Origin: an uncultured Latescibacterota bacterium
Lineage (GTDB): Bacteria; Latescibacterota; UBA2968; UBA8231
Assembly: GCA_958295495.1 (NCBI GenBank)
Contig: OY282352.1
Location: 372,001 to 436,000 of the forward strand
Direction: 5' to 3'
DNA length: 64,000 bases
Shown: piece after piece, positions 36,058 to 45,850 of the stretch
How positions within the stretch are numbered: position 1 is the stretch's first letter
Layout of the letters: each line of letters begins with the position of its first letter
The notes under the pieces: generated by a model
Databases searched by the model: none
Told to the model about the DNA's origin: nothing
Seen by the model: only the letters and a program-made list of their open reading frames with translations
Made by a program: the position numbers and the translations under genes

Positions 36058-38052
36058 ATGGAGCAGTTCAAGCTAATTTCCGAGTACGCGCCCGCGGGCG
36101 ACCAACCCCAAGCCATCGCCGAGCTGGTCGAGGGCGTGCGGCAGCAGCACGCCCAACAGACGCTTTTGGGCGTGACGGGCAGCGGCAAAACCTTCACCAT
36201 GGCCAACGTCGTCAAGGAATTGCAGATGCCAGCTTTGGTCATCTCGCACAACAAGACGCTGGCCGCCCAGCTCTACGGCGAATTCAAGGGATATTTCCCC
36301 GACAATGCGGTCGAGTATTTCGTCAGCTACTACGACTACTATCAGCCCGAAGCCTACAAGCCGAGTACGGACACGTACATCGAGAAGGAGGTCGAGCGCA
36401 ACGAGGAAATCGACCGCTTGCGGCTCAAGGCCATCAGCTCGCTGTTGCAGCGCCGCGATGTGGTCGTCGTTGCCACGGTCTCGTGCATTTACGGCATTGG
36501 CTCGCCCCGCGAATACGACGAGCAAAAGGTCTCCCTGCGGCGGGGCGAGCAGATCGAGCGCGACGACATCTTGCGCGCCTTGATAGACATCTATTACAGC
36601 CGCAATGATTTCGAGTTGCAACGCGGCTGCTTTCGGGTGCGGGGCGATATCGTCGAGATCGTGCCTGGGTCGGAAGACCGCGCCGTGCGCATTGAGATGT
36701 TTGGCGACGAGATCGAGGGCATTTACCTGATTGACGCACTCACTGGCAACGTGTTGGAACCGCGCGAACACGTCAGCCTCTTCCCGGCCAAAGCCTACGT
36801 GACCGACGAGGAGCGGACGGAGCAAGCCTGCGAGCAAATCCTCGTCGAGTTGGAGCATCACCTCCTCGACCTGCGCACCGAAAACAAGCTGGTGGAGGCG
36901 CATCGCTTGGAGACCCGCACCAAATACGACATGGAACTCATCCGCGAGGTTGGCTTCTGTCCGGGGATCGAAAACTACTCGCGCTACATGGACGGGCGCC
37001 AGCCGGGTTCCGCTCCCTATGTGTTGCTCGATTACTTCCCCGAGGATTACCTGCTTTTTATCGACGAGTCGCACGTTACTGTGCCGCAGGTCCGGGGCAT
37101 GTTTCGCGGCGACCGCTCGCGCAAGGAGACCTTGGTCGAGCACGGCTTCCGCCTGCCTTCGGCCTACGACAATCGACCGCTGGTATTCGGGGAATTTGAG
37201 GAGCGGATGGGATGGACGGTCTTCGTGTCGGCCACGCCGGCGGAGTACGAGTTGAAGCAGTCGGGCGGCGTGGTGGTCGAGCAGGTGATCCGACCCACGG
37301 GCTTGGTCGATCCCTCCATTGAGGTGCGGCCCCAAGAGGGGCAGATCGACGACCTCGTCGAGGAGATAAGGCAGCGGGCCGAAAAGAACGAGCGGGTCTT
37401 GGTCACAACCATGACCAAGCGCATGGCCGAGAACCTCGCCGACTACTTTGAACAGCTCGACATCCGGGTGCGCTACCTGCATTCGGATATCGAGACGTTG
37501 GACCGCGTCGAGATCCTCCGCGATTTGCGCTTAGGGGAGTTCGACGTGCTGGTGGGGATCAACCTGCTGCGCGAAGGCTTGGATTTGCCCGAGGTTTCGC
37601 TGGTGGCCGTGCTCGACGCCAGCAAGGAGGGCTTTCTGCGCTCGGAGATCGCCCTGATTCAAACCATTGGTCGCGCGGCCCGCAACGCCGCCGGCAAGGT
37701 TATTTTCTACGCCGATCGCGTCACCAATTCGATGCAGAAGGCCATAGACGAAACCTATCGCCGCCGCCGCAAGCAGGAGGCGTACAACGCCGAACACGCC
37801 ATTGTGCCGGAGACCATATACCGCAGCCGGGAAGAGATCATTCAGGCCACCTCGGTGCTCGAAAGTGTGCGCGGCGTCGCGCCCGAATTGGCATCCGAGC
37901 CGACTGTGAGCTACCAAGAAATAGAAGACCAAGAGGAGCTGCTCGCCGACTTGGAGCAGCAGATGAAGGCCGCGGCGACCAACTTGGAGTTCGAGAAAGC
38001 CGCGCATTTGCGCGATGAAATCACGCGGATCAAGGAGCGGCAAGCGAGTTGA
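36058..38052 (+). CDS. uvrB: Excinuclease ABC subunit B
   Basis: 664 residues. Damage-verification helicase of nucleotide excision repair. Walker [12 protein letters not shown], the beta-hairpin region [45 protein letters not shown], and a C-terminal UVR motif ([13 protein letters not shown]) that contacts UvrC. Length is standard. CGAGGAGG lies 5 bases before the ATG. No other uvr gene in the window. Confidence 0.97.
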   Translation: MEQFKLISEYAPAGDQPQAIAELVEGVRQQHAQQTLLGVTGSGKTFTMANVVKELQMPALVISHNKTLAAQLYGEFKGYFPDNAVEYFVSYYDYYQPEAYKPSTDTYIEKEVERNEEIDRLRLKAISSLLQRRDVVVVATVSCIYGIGSPREYDEQKVSLRRGEQIERDDILRALIDIYYSRNDFELQRGCFRVRGDIVEIVPGSEDRAVRIEMFGDEIEGIYLIDALTGNVLEPREHVSLFPAKAYVTDEERTEQACEQILVELEHHLLDLRTENKLVEAHRLETRTKYDMELIREVGFCPGIENYSRYMDGRQPGSAPYVLLDYFPEDYLLFIDESHVTVPQVRGMFRGDRSRKETLVEHGFRLPSAYDNRPLVFGEFEERMGWTVFVSATPAEYELKQSGGVVVEQVIRPTGLVDPSIEVRPQEGQIDDLVEEIRQRAEKNERVLVTTMTKRMAENLADYFEQLDIRVRYLHSDIETLDRVEILRDLRLGEFDVLVGINLLREGLDLPEVSLVAVLDASKEGFLRSEIALIQTIGRAARNAAGKVIFYADRVTNSMQKAIDETYRRRRKQEAYNAEHAIVPETIYRSREEIIQATSVLESVRGVAPELASEPTVSYQEIEDQEELLADLEQQMKAAATNLEFEKAAHLRDEITRIKERQAS

Positions 38053-38138
38053 AAGGTGCGCCGCCAAATTTGACCTGCGGCACTGTCCATTTTAGATTGA
38101 TCCGTTCTTTGAAAACAACATCAAATTAGGAGTACATT

Positions 38139-38891
38139 ATGCTGGGAAATGGCCGAGATGTAATCGTCGATGTCCAAGACGTCAAGATGGTTTACAATGC
38201 CAAAAACCGCGACGAATCAACCCATGTACACGCGCTGCGCGGTTTAACCGTACAGGTGTACGAAAACGAGTTTTTCGCCATTATGGGGCCTTCTGGGTCG
38301 GGGAAGAGCACACTTTTCAACATGATCGGGGCCCTGCAGACGCCCACCGGCGGCGGGGTGCTCATCGAGGGCGTCAATCTGGCCACGCTCAACGCGCAGC
38401 AGCTAGCGGCCGTGCGTTGCTTTGAGTTGGGTTACATTTTCCAGACCTACAATCTCCTACCGGTGATGAGTGCGCTGATGAACGTGTCGCTGCCGACTGT
38501 GTTTGCCGGCATGACCACTGCCGAGGGCGAAAAGCGGGCCATGGAATGTTTGAAGATCGTCGGCCTAGACGATCGGGCGCACCACATCCCCTCCGAGCTG
38601 TCGGGCGGTCAGCAGCAGCGCGTAGCCATTGCCCGCGCCTTCGTCAACAAGCCGCGCATCATCCTCGCCGACGAGCCGACCGGCAACCTCGACAGCAACA
38701 CCGGTCAGGAAATCATCAACTACATGAAAAGCCTGCAGCAGGAGATGGGGACGACGATCATTACCGTGACCCACGACGACAAAATGCTTACCGCGGCCGA
38801 CCGCATGGCTTGGATCCGCGACGGGCAGCTAGAGCGGGTGGCCAATCGCGAGGACATTGAGATCCAGATGGGCAGCATCAGCGAGCACTAA
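38139..38891 (+). CDS. ABC transporter ATP-binding protein (LolD/MacB-type)
   Basis: 250 residues. ATPase of a transporter or lipoprotein-release type complex. Walker [15 protein letters not shown]-loop [10 protein letters not shown], signature [14 protein letters not shown], Walker [14 protein letters not shown], and switch His in VTHDD. The closest subfamily by pattern is LolD/MacB/FtsE-like. No permease gene is adjacent: a terminator follows and the next gene is convergent, so it is an orphan here. AGGAG lies 7 bases before the ATG. Confidence 0.85.
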   Translation: MLGNGRDVIVDVQDVKMVYNAKNRDESTHVHALRGLTVQVYENEFFAIMGPSGSGKSTLFNMIGALQTPTGGGVLIEGVNLATLNAQQLAAVRCFELGYIFQTYNLLPVMSALMNVSLPTVFAGMTTAEGEKRAMECLKIVGLDDRAHHIPSELSGGQQQRVAIARAFVNKPRIILADEPTGNLDSNTGQEIINYMKSLQQEMGTTIITVTHDDKMLTAADRMAWIRDGQLERVANREDIEIQMGSISEH

Positions 38892-38921
38892 ACCACCGCC
38901 GCTCAAGACGGAATCCAGCAA

Positions 38922-38956
38922 AGCGCCCGATGCTCCACCAGCATCGGGCGCTTTTT
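38922..38956 (+). terminator. Rho-independent terminator after the ABC ATPase gene
   Basis: Stem AGCGCCCGATGC / GCATCGGGCGCT, 7-base loop, then TTTTT. A perfect 12-bp stem. Confidence 0.9.
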
Positions 38957-38988
38957 CGCGCGTACTGCGCGATCGCTAAGTTCGGCCC

Positions 38989-41295
38989 TCAGCGCAGCAG
39001 CAACATGCGCCGATGCACGGCCCACCCGCCCACATTTAGCCGATAGATGTACACCCCGCTGGCCACTGTGCGGCCGTAGTCGTCGCGGCCGTCCCAACTC
39101 AAGCTGTGTTCGCCGGCCTGTTGCGCATCGAGCTGCAGTACGCGCACAAGCTGGCCCGTCAAGTTGTAGATGCTCAGGTGGGTCGTCTCGTTTGCTAGGC
39201 GGAACGGTATCAGGAAGGAGATCACCGTGGAGGCGTTGAAGGGGTTGGGGGCATTCTGCAGGAGTACTGGCCGGCTGCCTTGGGCGTTTGCGCGGATCTC
39301 GTAGGCTTGCTCTTCCACTACCACTAGCATGGCTTGGCCCAACCGGGCAAAGTTGGCTAGCGCGGTGGGCTGATAGGCGCGGCCTTCGTACAACTCTGTG
39401 GGCATACCCGGCTGGTAGGCTAGGTCAATCCACACTTCGTCCTCCAGCACGAAGTCGCGGCCCAGCCAGTGGGTCGTCGGGCGGGCGTCGTTGACGGCTG
39501 TAGTTCCAAACAAGTCGCCGAAGAACGCCAACTCCTCCTCGCGCGGTTGAGGATTGACCTCGACGCCGTCATCCGGGGCAAACAGCGAGGTGCGCCGCGT
39601 CACTAGCTGGTAGTCTAAGCCCAGCGTTAGGATGTCGTCGAGCAATTCCCGTTGCTCGCCAAAGCGGGCGATCTGCTCTTCGAGGGCTTGGATCTTCTGA
39701 TAAGCCCACAGCCGGGGAATTAATGCGCCCGAGACATCGGTCTGGGTGAACTCCAGCGGGAAGTCCAAGCTCACGTTCTCGTCCTCCCCCAGATGGCCGG
39801 TCAAGCTCAACGTGAAGGTCCCACCGCCCCGGTAGCGGCCCACCTGGAACAGTTCCCGGCCGGCGGCGAGGGCCTCCACCCCGCGCGGGTGGACGTCGTG
39901 GATTTCCACTTGGTCGAAGCTCAACTCGGCGAGCAGCAAGACGGGAAAGGTGAAGGACTCAAACAGGTCTTGGAGCGCTGCTTCGATATCGCCTTCTTCC
40001 GAGAGGAAGTACGCCTCGCCGCGGTGCTCTTCGGCCAAGCCGCGCAAAAAACCTTGGTCCACATCCCGACCCACGCCGATGGTAAAGAGGCGCGCTTGGC
40101 CCGCAGACCACTGGCCGACCATCTCGCTCAAAGGCTCCAGTGCAAGTTCGCCAAGGGTGGGCAGGCCGTCGGTGAGGAAGATGACGTGGTTGACCCGGCC
40201 GACGGGAAAGGCCTGCTGCATGGCGCGGCCCAATCCCGCCTCAAAATTGCTCACGCCGAGCGCGTCCTGCTGGTTGATGAAGGCGGTGGCCGCCTTCTTG
40301 TTGGCCGGATCGGCGGGCACCGGGGCGGCGGCAAAGGAGTCGGCCCGGTGGGTGAAGACGACAATGTTGAACAGGTCCACTTCGTTCAGCGCGTCAATCG
40401 CTGCGGCGAGCGCACCTTTGACGGCTTGGAGCTTGCCCTGCTGCATGCTCGACGAAATATCGATGACAAAGGTCAGGCTGCGCGGCAGGGGAGTGCCTTG
40501 CGTCAACTCGGGCAGGGGCGGCAGCCACAGGGCGTAGTAGCCCAAGGGATCGTTTCCTTGCGGCGCAAAGCTGAGCACGGTCGGCTTGGGCCGGTCGTCG
40601 GTCTGGCGGATGGTCAGGGTGAAGTCCTCCCGGGGCCTCACCTGCTCGTCGCCGAAGAAGATGTTGGCGCGGTGCGCGTCGGGCCGGTTTATCTCGGTGA
40701 GCCGCGGCAGCCCCGAGGTCGTCGCCTCAAAGGTGTGCTGGCTGCGCACTTGGGCCCGCAGCACGAACAGTTCCATTTGCAGGGGCTGGTCGGTCTCGGG
40801 GGCTAGTGGGAAGGTGTAGTCGAGGCGGCCGTTGCGGGATTCGAGGAGCTGCATGTACTCGAATTCGACGCGGCGGCTGCCGTTGGCCGGAAAGGGGAAG
40901 ATGCTCAGGCGAAATTGGTTGGGGGCCACTTGTTCGATTAGGGCCGGGTCGATGCGGCGGCCCACGATATCGTCGTACGTCCGGCGCGCCTCTTCTTTTT
41001 CGAGGACAATTCCTTGGATCCGCTTGTCGCCGATCCACAGCACTAGATCGGTGATGATGGCCCCTTCGGGCAGGGTGAATTCGTAGATGCCCTCCACCTC
41101 CCATTCGGCGTGGTTGGTGAAGATCTGGTCGGTGCGCGTGCGGGCGATGCGCTCGTCGATTTGCACATCGACGGTGACCGAGGTCAGTTCGAGGTGCTGG
41201 CGGCCGTCGTCGCCCACGCCGGTGTACACGTAGCCGATGCTGAGGGCGGGGAGGGGGGCCAGCAGGGCGAGGAGGAGGGTGAGTTGGGCTTTCAT
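38989..41295 (-). CDS. Secreted VIT/VWA-domain protein with FlgD/T9SS-like C-terminal tail
   Basis: 768 residues. Signal peptide (MKAQLTLLLALLAPLPALS). A VIT domain (residues about 20-150; GIYEFTLPEGAIITDLVLW, EKEEARRTYDDIV) precedes a von Willebrand A domain with a metal site (FVIDISSSMQQGK, then FLTDGLPTLG). The C-terminus has NAPNPFNASTVISFLIP, YNLTGQLVRVL and GRTVASGVYIYRL, the FlgD-Ig-like tail used for secretion or anchoring in FCB-group bacteria. Likely a cell-surface binding protein. Its 5' leader (TTTCATGGTGG on the plus strand) is shared with two other loci at about 43300 and 44380. Confidence 0.82.
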   Translation of the reverse strand: MKAQLTLLLALLAPLPALSIGYVYTGVGDDGRQHLELTSVTVDVQIDERIARTRTDQIFTNHAEWEVEGIYEFTLPEGAIITDLVLWIGDKRIQGIVLEKEEARRTYDDIVGRRIDPALIEQVAPNQFRLSIFPFPANGSRRVEFEYMQLLESRNGRLDYTFPLAPETDQPLQMELFVLRAQVRSQHTFEATTSGLPRLTEINRPDAHRANIFFGDEQVRPREDFTLTIRQTDDRPKPTVLSFAPQGNDPLGYYALWLPPLPELTQGTPLPRSLTFVIDISSSMQQGKLQAVKGALAAAIDALNEVDLFNIVVFTHRADSFAAAPVPADPANKKAATAFINQQDALGVSNFEAGLGRAMQQAFPVGRVNHVIFLTDGLPTLGELALEPLSEMVGQWSAGQARLFTIGVGRDVDQGFLRGLAEEHRGEAYFLSEEGDIEAALQDLFESFTFPVLLLAELSFDQVEIHDVHPRGVEALAAGRELFQVGRYRGGGTFTLSLTGHLGEDENVSLDFPLEFTQTDVSGALIPRLWAYQKIQALEEQIARFGEQRELLDDILTLGLDYQLVTRRTSLFAPDDGVEVNPQPREEELAFFGDLFGTTAVNDARPTTHWLGRDFVLEDEVWIDLAYQPGMPTELYEGRAYQPTALANFARLGQAMLVVVEEQAYEIRANAQGSRPVLLQNAPNPFNASTVISFLIPFRLANETTHLSIYNLTGQLVRVLQLDAQQAGEHSLSWDGRDDYGRTVASGVYIYRLNVGGWAVHRRMLLLR

Positions 41296-41341
41296 GGTGG
41301 GAGCCTTTCGCTGAAGGGGGACGGATGGCGGCGGTGTCGGT

Positions 41342-41542
41342 TTAGTAGCGCACGGTGACGCCTCTTGCTTGCAGGGCGGGGATATGTTCGGTGCGGGACT
41401 GGTCGGTGAGGGGAATGCCTTCCAAATACACTAAATCGCCGTCTCCTAGCCCGGAATGAGCGACTAGAGGGCCTAGGTCGGTAATCGGGTTGTAGGACAG
41501 ATCTAACCACTCTAGGTTTTTTAATTGGTTGAGAGGGGTCAA
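41342..41542 (-). pseudogene. LRR protein C-terminal fragment
   Basis: One leucine-rich repeat (LNQLKNLEWLDLSYNPITDL) plus the C-terminal cap (IPALQARGVTVRY), nearly the cap of the LRR lipoproteins at 43342 and 44425. No signal peptide or real start. The upstream gene (41539-41967) runs into it in another frame, so this is a recombination remnant. Confidence 0.75.
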
Positions 41543-41967
41543 ATCGACGATCCGGCGGTTGGGTCAATGCGCCAGTCAATGCGGCTGAGCCCCGCCGGCA
41601 GGTCGCCCACTTCCTTGGGCTTCAGCGTCAAGCGGAGGGAGTCTCCTGCGGGCCGGGTCCAGACCAGCGTCTCCCGCATCTGTCCAACCGGATCGACGCA
41701 GCGAATCGCCACCAAGCTGTCGGGCCGACCTTGGTATTCCACCTGAAGGCCGGCTAGCGCATCCCCCGCTTCATCAACCAAGCTCAGCCACAGGCCGTGC
41801 GGATACTGCGGCGACTCGATCAGCACGTGACCGTCGGCATTGCTTTGCGCCCGCGCCCAGCCGGTGCTATCGACGCCGGCGGCAAAGGAGTGCTCGGTCT
41901 GCGCCGTCGCCGCAGAGGCCCCGAGTGCCGCCAGTATTAGGAGCATTCCAGGTCGCAGGATCGCCAT
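41539..41967 (-). CDS. Secreted hypothetical protein
   Basis: 142 residues from an ATG at 41967. Signal peptide (LLILAALGASAATAQ), then a beta-rich region (GLWLSLVDEAGDALAGLQVEYQ). The last residues (IDPTAGSSI) overlap the LRR fragment in a different frame, so the true C-terminus may be lost: the gene may once have continued into an LRR domain. Function unknown. Confidence 0.5.
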   Translation of the reverse strand: MAILRPGMLLILAALGASAATAQTEHSFAAGVDSTGWARAQSNADGHVLIESPQYPHGLWLSLVDEAGDALAGLQVEYQGRPDSLVAIRCVDPVGQMRETLVWTRPAGDSLRLTLKPKEVGDLPAGLSRIDWRIDPTAGSSI

Positions 41968-41975
41968 GTGCAGTC

Positions 41976-43238
41976 TCAGCAGAGCAACAACTGGTTTAGG
42001 GGCAGGGCAATAACGCGGGAAGACAAAACCTTGGGGGCCGGGCACGGACAGGCGACCACCCCGAAGGATGCGGCCTCATAGGTATCGAGAAAAGCGTTCA
42101 ATCCGGCCAAATCCCGGCTCGATGGCCTTGGCGTGGCCTTTACTTCCACGGGTATGAGTCGGCGGCCGGTTTCGACGACAAAATCCACTTCGCGCCCGTT
42201 GGCAGTGCGCCAGTGCGTTATATTGAGCCTCGGTACGTGCAGCCCCGCCCAGACCAGCAGGTGGTTTCCCACCCAGTTTTCCAGCCAAAAGCCCCATTCC
42301 CGCCCCCGCACCAAGCGGTCCGAGTCGGCGATACCGGCCAAATGAGCGGCCAGTCCGGTATCGGTCCACAGCAGTTTAGGTGCTTTGACCAAGCGTTTGC
42401 CGCGGTTGACGGCGTAGGCGGGCACCCGGGTCAACTGAAAAGAAATCTCCAATAGGTTGATATAGCGCCGCGCTGTAGCCGCTGCGAGGCCCGCGTCTGC
42501 GGCGAGAGACGCTATGTTGAGCAAACGGCCGTTCTGGATCGCGCACAACTGCATGAGCCGGCGGAATTCCATCAATTGGTCAATGGTCGATAATTGGCGC
42601 AGATCGCGCTCCAGATACGTCTGCACGTATCCGTCGAACCAGCGCGCCCGGAACCCTGCGTCCGCGGCCAAGGCCGGCACTGGATAGCCGCCCGCCCATA
42701 CCGCCTCTTGCAAGGGCCTGTTGGGTGCTGGAACGCTGGACGGCAAGGCGCGCGCGACTTGGTCGATGGTCTCTTGCTCAATGAGAAGGTCCAGAGTCCG
42801 GCCGTACCTACACTCCTCAATTTCGGCCCAAGTCAGCGGCGGCAGGGAAAAATAGACCGCCCGCCCGGCCAAGGTATCCGCCACCCGCTCCATCAAGAGC
42901 AAGTTGGCCGAACCCGTCAGCAAAAAGCGGCCGGGCTGGCGCCGGCGATCGACATCGGCCTTTATGGCTAGCAGCAGATCGGGTTGTCGTTGGATTTCGT
43001 CTAGGGTGATGCGATCTCGGCCGATGAACAGGGCCGCCGGATCGCTCTGGGCTACATCGCGCACGTCAAAGTCGTCGAGGGAAAGGAAAGTTCGCCCTTG
43101 GCCTATGGGAGGCCCTTGGGCCAAGGTGGTCTTGCCGGTCTGGCGTGCGCCATGCACGACGACGACGGGGTATTGAGTCAGGACTTGGGCCAGCACAGGG
43201 CTTTGTAGCCGGGGCTTTATTTTATGCAAATCGACCAT
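41976..43238 (-). CDS. AAA-type ATPase with DUF4143 domain
   Basis: 420 residues. Walker A VVVHGARQTGKTTLAQ, Walker B RITLDEIQRQPDLL, sensor LTGSANLLLM, then the DUF4143 winged-helix/nuclease-like region with REVDFVVETGRRLIPVEVKA near the end. Members are common in mobile or stress loci and of unclear function. I chose the ATG at 43238 (MVDLHKIKPRLQS); a longer frame from 43322 reads MKAQRTLLHKL, which is a relic of the surface-protein leader rather than part of the ATPase. It sits within a cluster of LRR proteins. Confidence 0.8.
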   Translation of the reverse strand: MVDLHKIKPRLQSPVLAQVLTQYPVVVVHGARQTGKTTLAQGPPIGQGRTFLSLDDFDVRDVAQSDPAALFIGRDRITLDEIQRQPDLLLAIKADVDRRRQPGRFLLTGSANLLLMERVADTLAGRAVYFSLPPLTWAEIEECRYGRTLDLLIEQETIDQVARALPSSVPAPNRPLQEAVWAGGYPVPALAADAGFRARWFDGYVQTYLERDLRQLSTIDQLMEFRRLMQLCAIQNGRLLNIASLAADAGLAAATARRYINLLEISFQLTRVPAYAVNRGKRLVKAPKLLWTDTGLAAHLAGIADSDRLVRGREWGFWLENWVGNHLLVWAGLHVPRLNITHWRTANGREVDFVVETGRRLIPVEVKATPRPSSRDLAGLNAFLDTYEAASFGVVACPCPAPKVLSSRVIALPLNQLLLC

Positions 43239-43341
43239 GACTTGAACGATAATCAACCACGATGGGAGCGTCAATTTATGGAGGAGGGTGCGTTGGGCTT
43301 TCATGGTGGAAGCCTTTCGCAAAAGAGGGACGGTGTCGGAT

Positions 43342-44289
43342 TTAGTATTCGACGTTGACGCTCCTTGCTCTCAAGGCGGGAATCTGTTTGGTAAGAGCTT
43401 GGGTGTTGAGAGGGTTTCCTCGCAAAGTTACCCAATCCACCCACCCCGGAACGCCTTCATCCATGCCGGGATTGGCGATCAAGGGGGCCAAGTCTTCAAT
43501 TCGATTGTTGTGCAGATGCAGCCTATTCAGATTCGTCAGTGGGGTCAGTGGGGTTAGATCGACAATCCGATTGTCGCTCAGAAGCAGCCCTGTTAGTTGG
43601 GTCAGTGAGGCCAGCGGGGTAAGGTCGGCGATCTGGTTGCCCCTTAGTTTCAAATCTTTCAGATCGGTCATTTGAGTCAGGGGGGTTATATCGGCGATCT
43701 GGTTCCAGTTCAGATACAGCTTTGACAGGTTGGTCATTTGGGCCAGCGGAGTTATATCGGCGATCTGGTTGTCGCTCAGATACAGCTTTAACAGGTTGGT
43801 CATTTGAGTCAGCGGGGCTATATCGGCGATCTGGTTGTTGCTCAGGTCTAGCCAAAGTAGGTTCGTCAGGTCGGCGAGTGGGGTTATATCGGCTATTTGA
43901 TTGTTCTTCAAGTCTAGCCGTTTCAGGTTGGTCATTTGAGTCAGCGGGGTTATATCGGCGATCTGGTTGTTGCTCAGAGTGAGTGCTTGCAGGGCCGTAA
44001 GTTGTCTAAGGCCCACCAAGCTACGAATATCTTTACTGCTAGCCGAAAGCGCGGTCAGCGTAGCAAAGTCCTCTGGTGTAAGGCGTCCTTGCGGTCGTCT
44101 CAGTGCCTGTCGCACTGCGCGCTCCAGATTGGCGTCGGCGAAAAACTGGTCGGCAGCGGTGTAGCGGTCGTCCCCAAAAAAACTACACAAGGCGCAGTTG
44201 GCTTTGCCGGCAGGGTGCGGGGCTACCGGGGCCGGGTCGGAGCAGGCGACGAAGGTAAGGACGAGGACGAGAAGGACGAAGCGAATCAT
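43342..44289 (-). CDS. Leucine-rich-repeat lipoprotein
   Basis: 315 residues. Lipoprotein signal (MIRFVLLVLVLTFVAC), a linker with FFGDDRYTAADQFF, an N-cap (LERAVRQAL, LTPEDFATL), then about eight 22-residue LRRs of the SDS22/internalin type (typical unit LTNLLWLDLSNNQIADIAPL) and a cap ending IPALRARSVNVEY. Probably surface-exposed and binding proteins or glycans. The ATG at 44289 has GGAACG upstream; the frame extends to 44382 through another leader relic (MKSLTPPPRPAS). Confidence 0.8.
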   Translation of the reverse strand: MIRFVLLVLVLTFVACSDPAPVAPHPAGKANCALCSFFGDDRYTAADQFFADANLERAVRQALRRPQGRLTPEDFATLTALSASSKDIRSLVGLRQLTALQALTLSNNQIADITPLTQMTNLKRLDLKNNQIADITPLADLTNLLWLDLSNNQIADIAPLTQMTNLLKLYLSDNQIADITPLAQMTNLSKLYLNWNQIADITPLTQMTDLKDLKLRGNQIADLTPLASLTQLTGLLLSDNRIVDLTPLTPLTNLNRLHLHNNRIEDLAPLIANPGMDEGVPGWVDWVTLRGNPLNTQALTKQIPALRARSVNVEY

Positions 44290-44424
44290 GGCGACGTTCC
44301 TTGAGAGGGGGAAGGAGGGGTTAAAACAAGGAGTTCCCTTTAAGGGGCTGGCAGGGCGAGGAGGAGGAGTTAGACTTTTCATGGTGGGGTCCTTCTGTAG
44401 GAGAGGGACGGGGTAATGTCGAGT

Positions 44425-45780
44425 TTAATATTCGACTCGGACGCCTCGTGCTTGCAGAGCAGGGATTTCTTCGTTGATGGCTTGGTCGCTGAGGGGGTTG
44501 TCCCTCAGGATCAGGTCTCTCAGACTGGTCAGTTTGGCCAACGGACTCATATCCTCAATCCGGTTGTTACTCAATTCCAGCGATTGCAGGTTGGTCAGCT
44601 CGGCTAATAGACTGACATCCTCAATCGAGTTGTCACTCAATTCTAGGTATTGCAGGCTGGTCAGCTTGACCAACGGACTCATGTCCTCAATCGGGTTGTT
44701 ACCAAGGCCTAGCCATTGCAGATTGGTTAGCTCGGCTAGTGGACTCATATCCTCAATCCGATTGTTATGCAAGTACAGCGATTGTAGGTTGGTCAGCTTG
44801 GCTAATGGACTCACATCCTCAATCCGGTTGTCATCCAAGCGCAGCGATTGCAGGTTGGTTAGCTCGGCTAACAGACTTACATCCTCAATCTGGTTGTTAC
44901 TCAATTCCAGCGATTGCAGGCTGGTCAGCTTGGTCAATGGACTCATATCCTCAATCCGGTTGTTACTCAATTCCAGCGATTGCAGGCTGGTCAGCTTGAC
45001 CAACGGACTTATATCCTCAATCCGGTTAACACTAAGGACTAGCCATTGCAGGCTGGTCAGCTTGGCTAGTGGACTCACATCCTCAATCCGATTGTGAAAC
45101 AAGCCCAGCTCTTGCAAGCCAGAATGCTCAAGGCCCACCAAGCTACGAATATCTTTACTGCTAGCCGAAAGCACGGTCAGAGAAGCGATGTCCTCTGGTG
45201 TAAGGGAGCCTTGTGGTCGGTCCAGCACCCCCCGCACCACCTGCTCTAGATTGGCGTCGGCGAAAAACTGGTCGGCAGCGGTGTAGCGGTCGTCCCCAAA
45301 AAAACTTTCTAGCTCTGAGTCCGAAGACGAAGAGGCTTCTGCTTGTGTGCTATCGGCTTCGGTTGCCGCGTCTGCTTGCGTACTATCGGCTTCGGTTGCC
45401 GCGTCTGCTTGTGTGCTATCGGCTTCGGTTGCCGCGTCTGCTTGCGTACTATCGGCTTCGGTTGCCGCGTCTGCTTGTGTGCTATCGGCTTCGGTTGCCG
45501 CGTCTGCTTGCGTACTATCGGCTTCGGTTGCCGCGTCTGCTTGTGTGCTATCGGCTTCGGTTGCCGCGTCTGCTTGCGTGCTATCGGCTTCGGCTGCGGT
45601 CGCGGAAGTGCTGTCGGGGCTTTCGTGGGTACCTTGCCCTTCGGCAGCGGTGTAGCGGTCGTCTCCCAAGAACCCACACAAGGAGCAGTTGGCTTTGCCG
45701 GCAGGATGAGGGGCTACCGGGGCCGGGTTGGAGCAGGCGACGAGGGCAAGGACGAGGACGAGAAGGACGAAGCGAATCAT
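44425..45780 (-). CDS. Leucine-rich-repeat lipoprotein with ADAATEADSTQ repeats
   Basis: 451 residues. Same lipoprotein signal as its neighbour (VLALVACSN). An 11-residue repeat (ADAATEADSTQ) is present eight times as an acidic, Thr/Ser-rich, probably unstructured stalk, then FFGDDRYTAADQFF, an N-cap and about nine 22-residue LRRs (unit LTSLQSLELSNNRIEDMSPL), ending IPALQARGVRVEY. GDDRYTAA occurs on both sides of the stalk, so the stalk appears to have grown between duplicated segments. AAGGAG lies before the ATG at 45780. Likely a surface protein whose stalk length can change. Confidence 0.8.
   Translation of the reverse strand: MIRFVLLVLVLALVACSNPAPVAPHPAGKANCSLCGFLGDDRYTAAEGQGTHESPDSTSATAAEADSTQADAATEADSTQADAATEADSTQADAATEADSTQADAATEADSTQADAATEADSTQADAATEADSTQADAATEADSTQAEASSSSDSELESFFGDDRYTAADQFFADANLEQVVRGVLDRPQGSLTPEDIASLTVLSASSKDIRSLVGLEHSGLQELGLFHNRIEDVSPLAKLTSLQWLVLSVNRIEDISPLVKLTSLQSLELSNNRIEDMSPLTKLTSLQSLELSNNQIEDVSLLAELTNLQSLRLDDNRIEDVSPLAKLTNLQSLYLHNNRIEDMSPLAELTNLQWLGLGNNPIEDMSPLVKLTSLQYLELSDNSIEDVSLLAELTNLQSLELSNNRIEDMSPLAKLTSLRDLILRDNPLSDQAINEEIPALQARGVRVEY
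45341..45604. repeat. Eight tandem 33-bp repeats inside the LRR lipoprotein gene
   Basis: Units begin GCTTGTGTGC or GCTTGCGTAC in strict alternation, giving a 66-bp higher-order period; the last unit is degenerate. The unit length is a multiple of three, so copy-number change keeps the frame. Confidence 0.95.
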
Positions 45781-45850
45781 GGCGATTCTCCTTGGGGATG
45801 GGTAAACGGCTCGCCGAGTACGGCTTCGACGACGATGCTACCGAATGCTT

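Noticed and set aside
36073..37482. 469-codon open frame on the minus strand
   Set aside because: Wholly antisense to uvrB, no ribosome-binding site, His/Val/Asp-rich composition typical of shadow frames.
38139..38891. Assignment as LolD with certainty
   Set aside because: The motifs fit LolD, MacB and FtsE alike, and no permease or lolC/E gene is adjacent.
43480..45130. Regularly spaced 66-bp DNA repeats
   Set aside because: They are the codons of 22-residue leucine-rich repeats in two genes, not a structural DNA array.
45341..45604. Possible CRISPR array
   Set aside because: The 33-bp units are contiguous with no unique spacers, keep an open frame, and encode an 11-residue repeat within the LRR lipoprotein.
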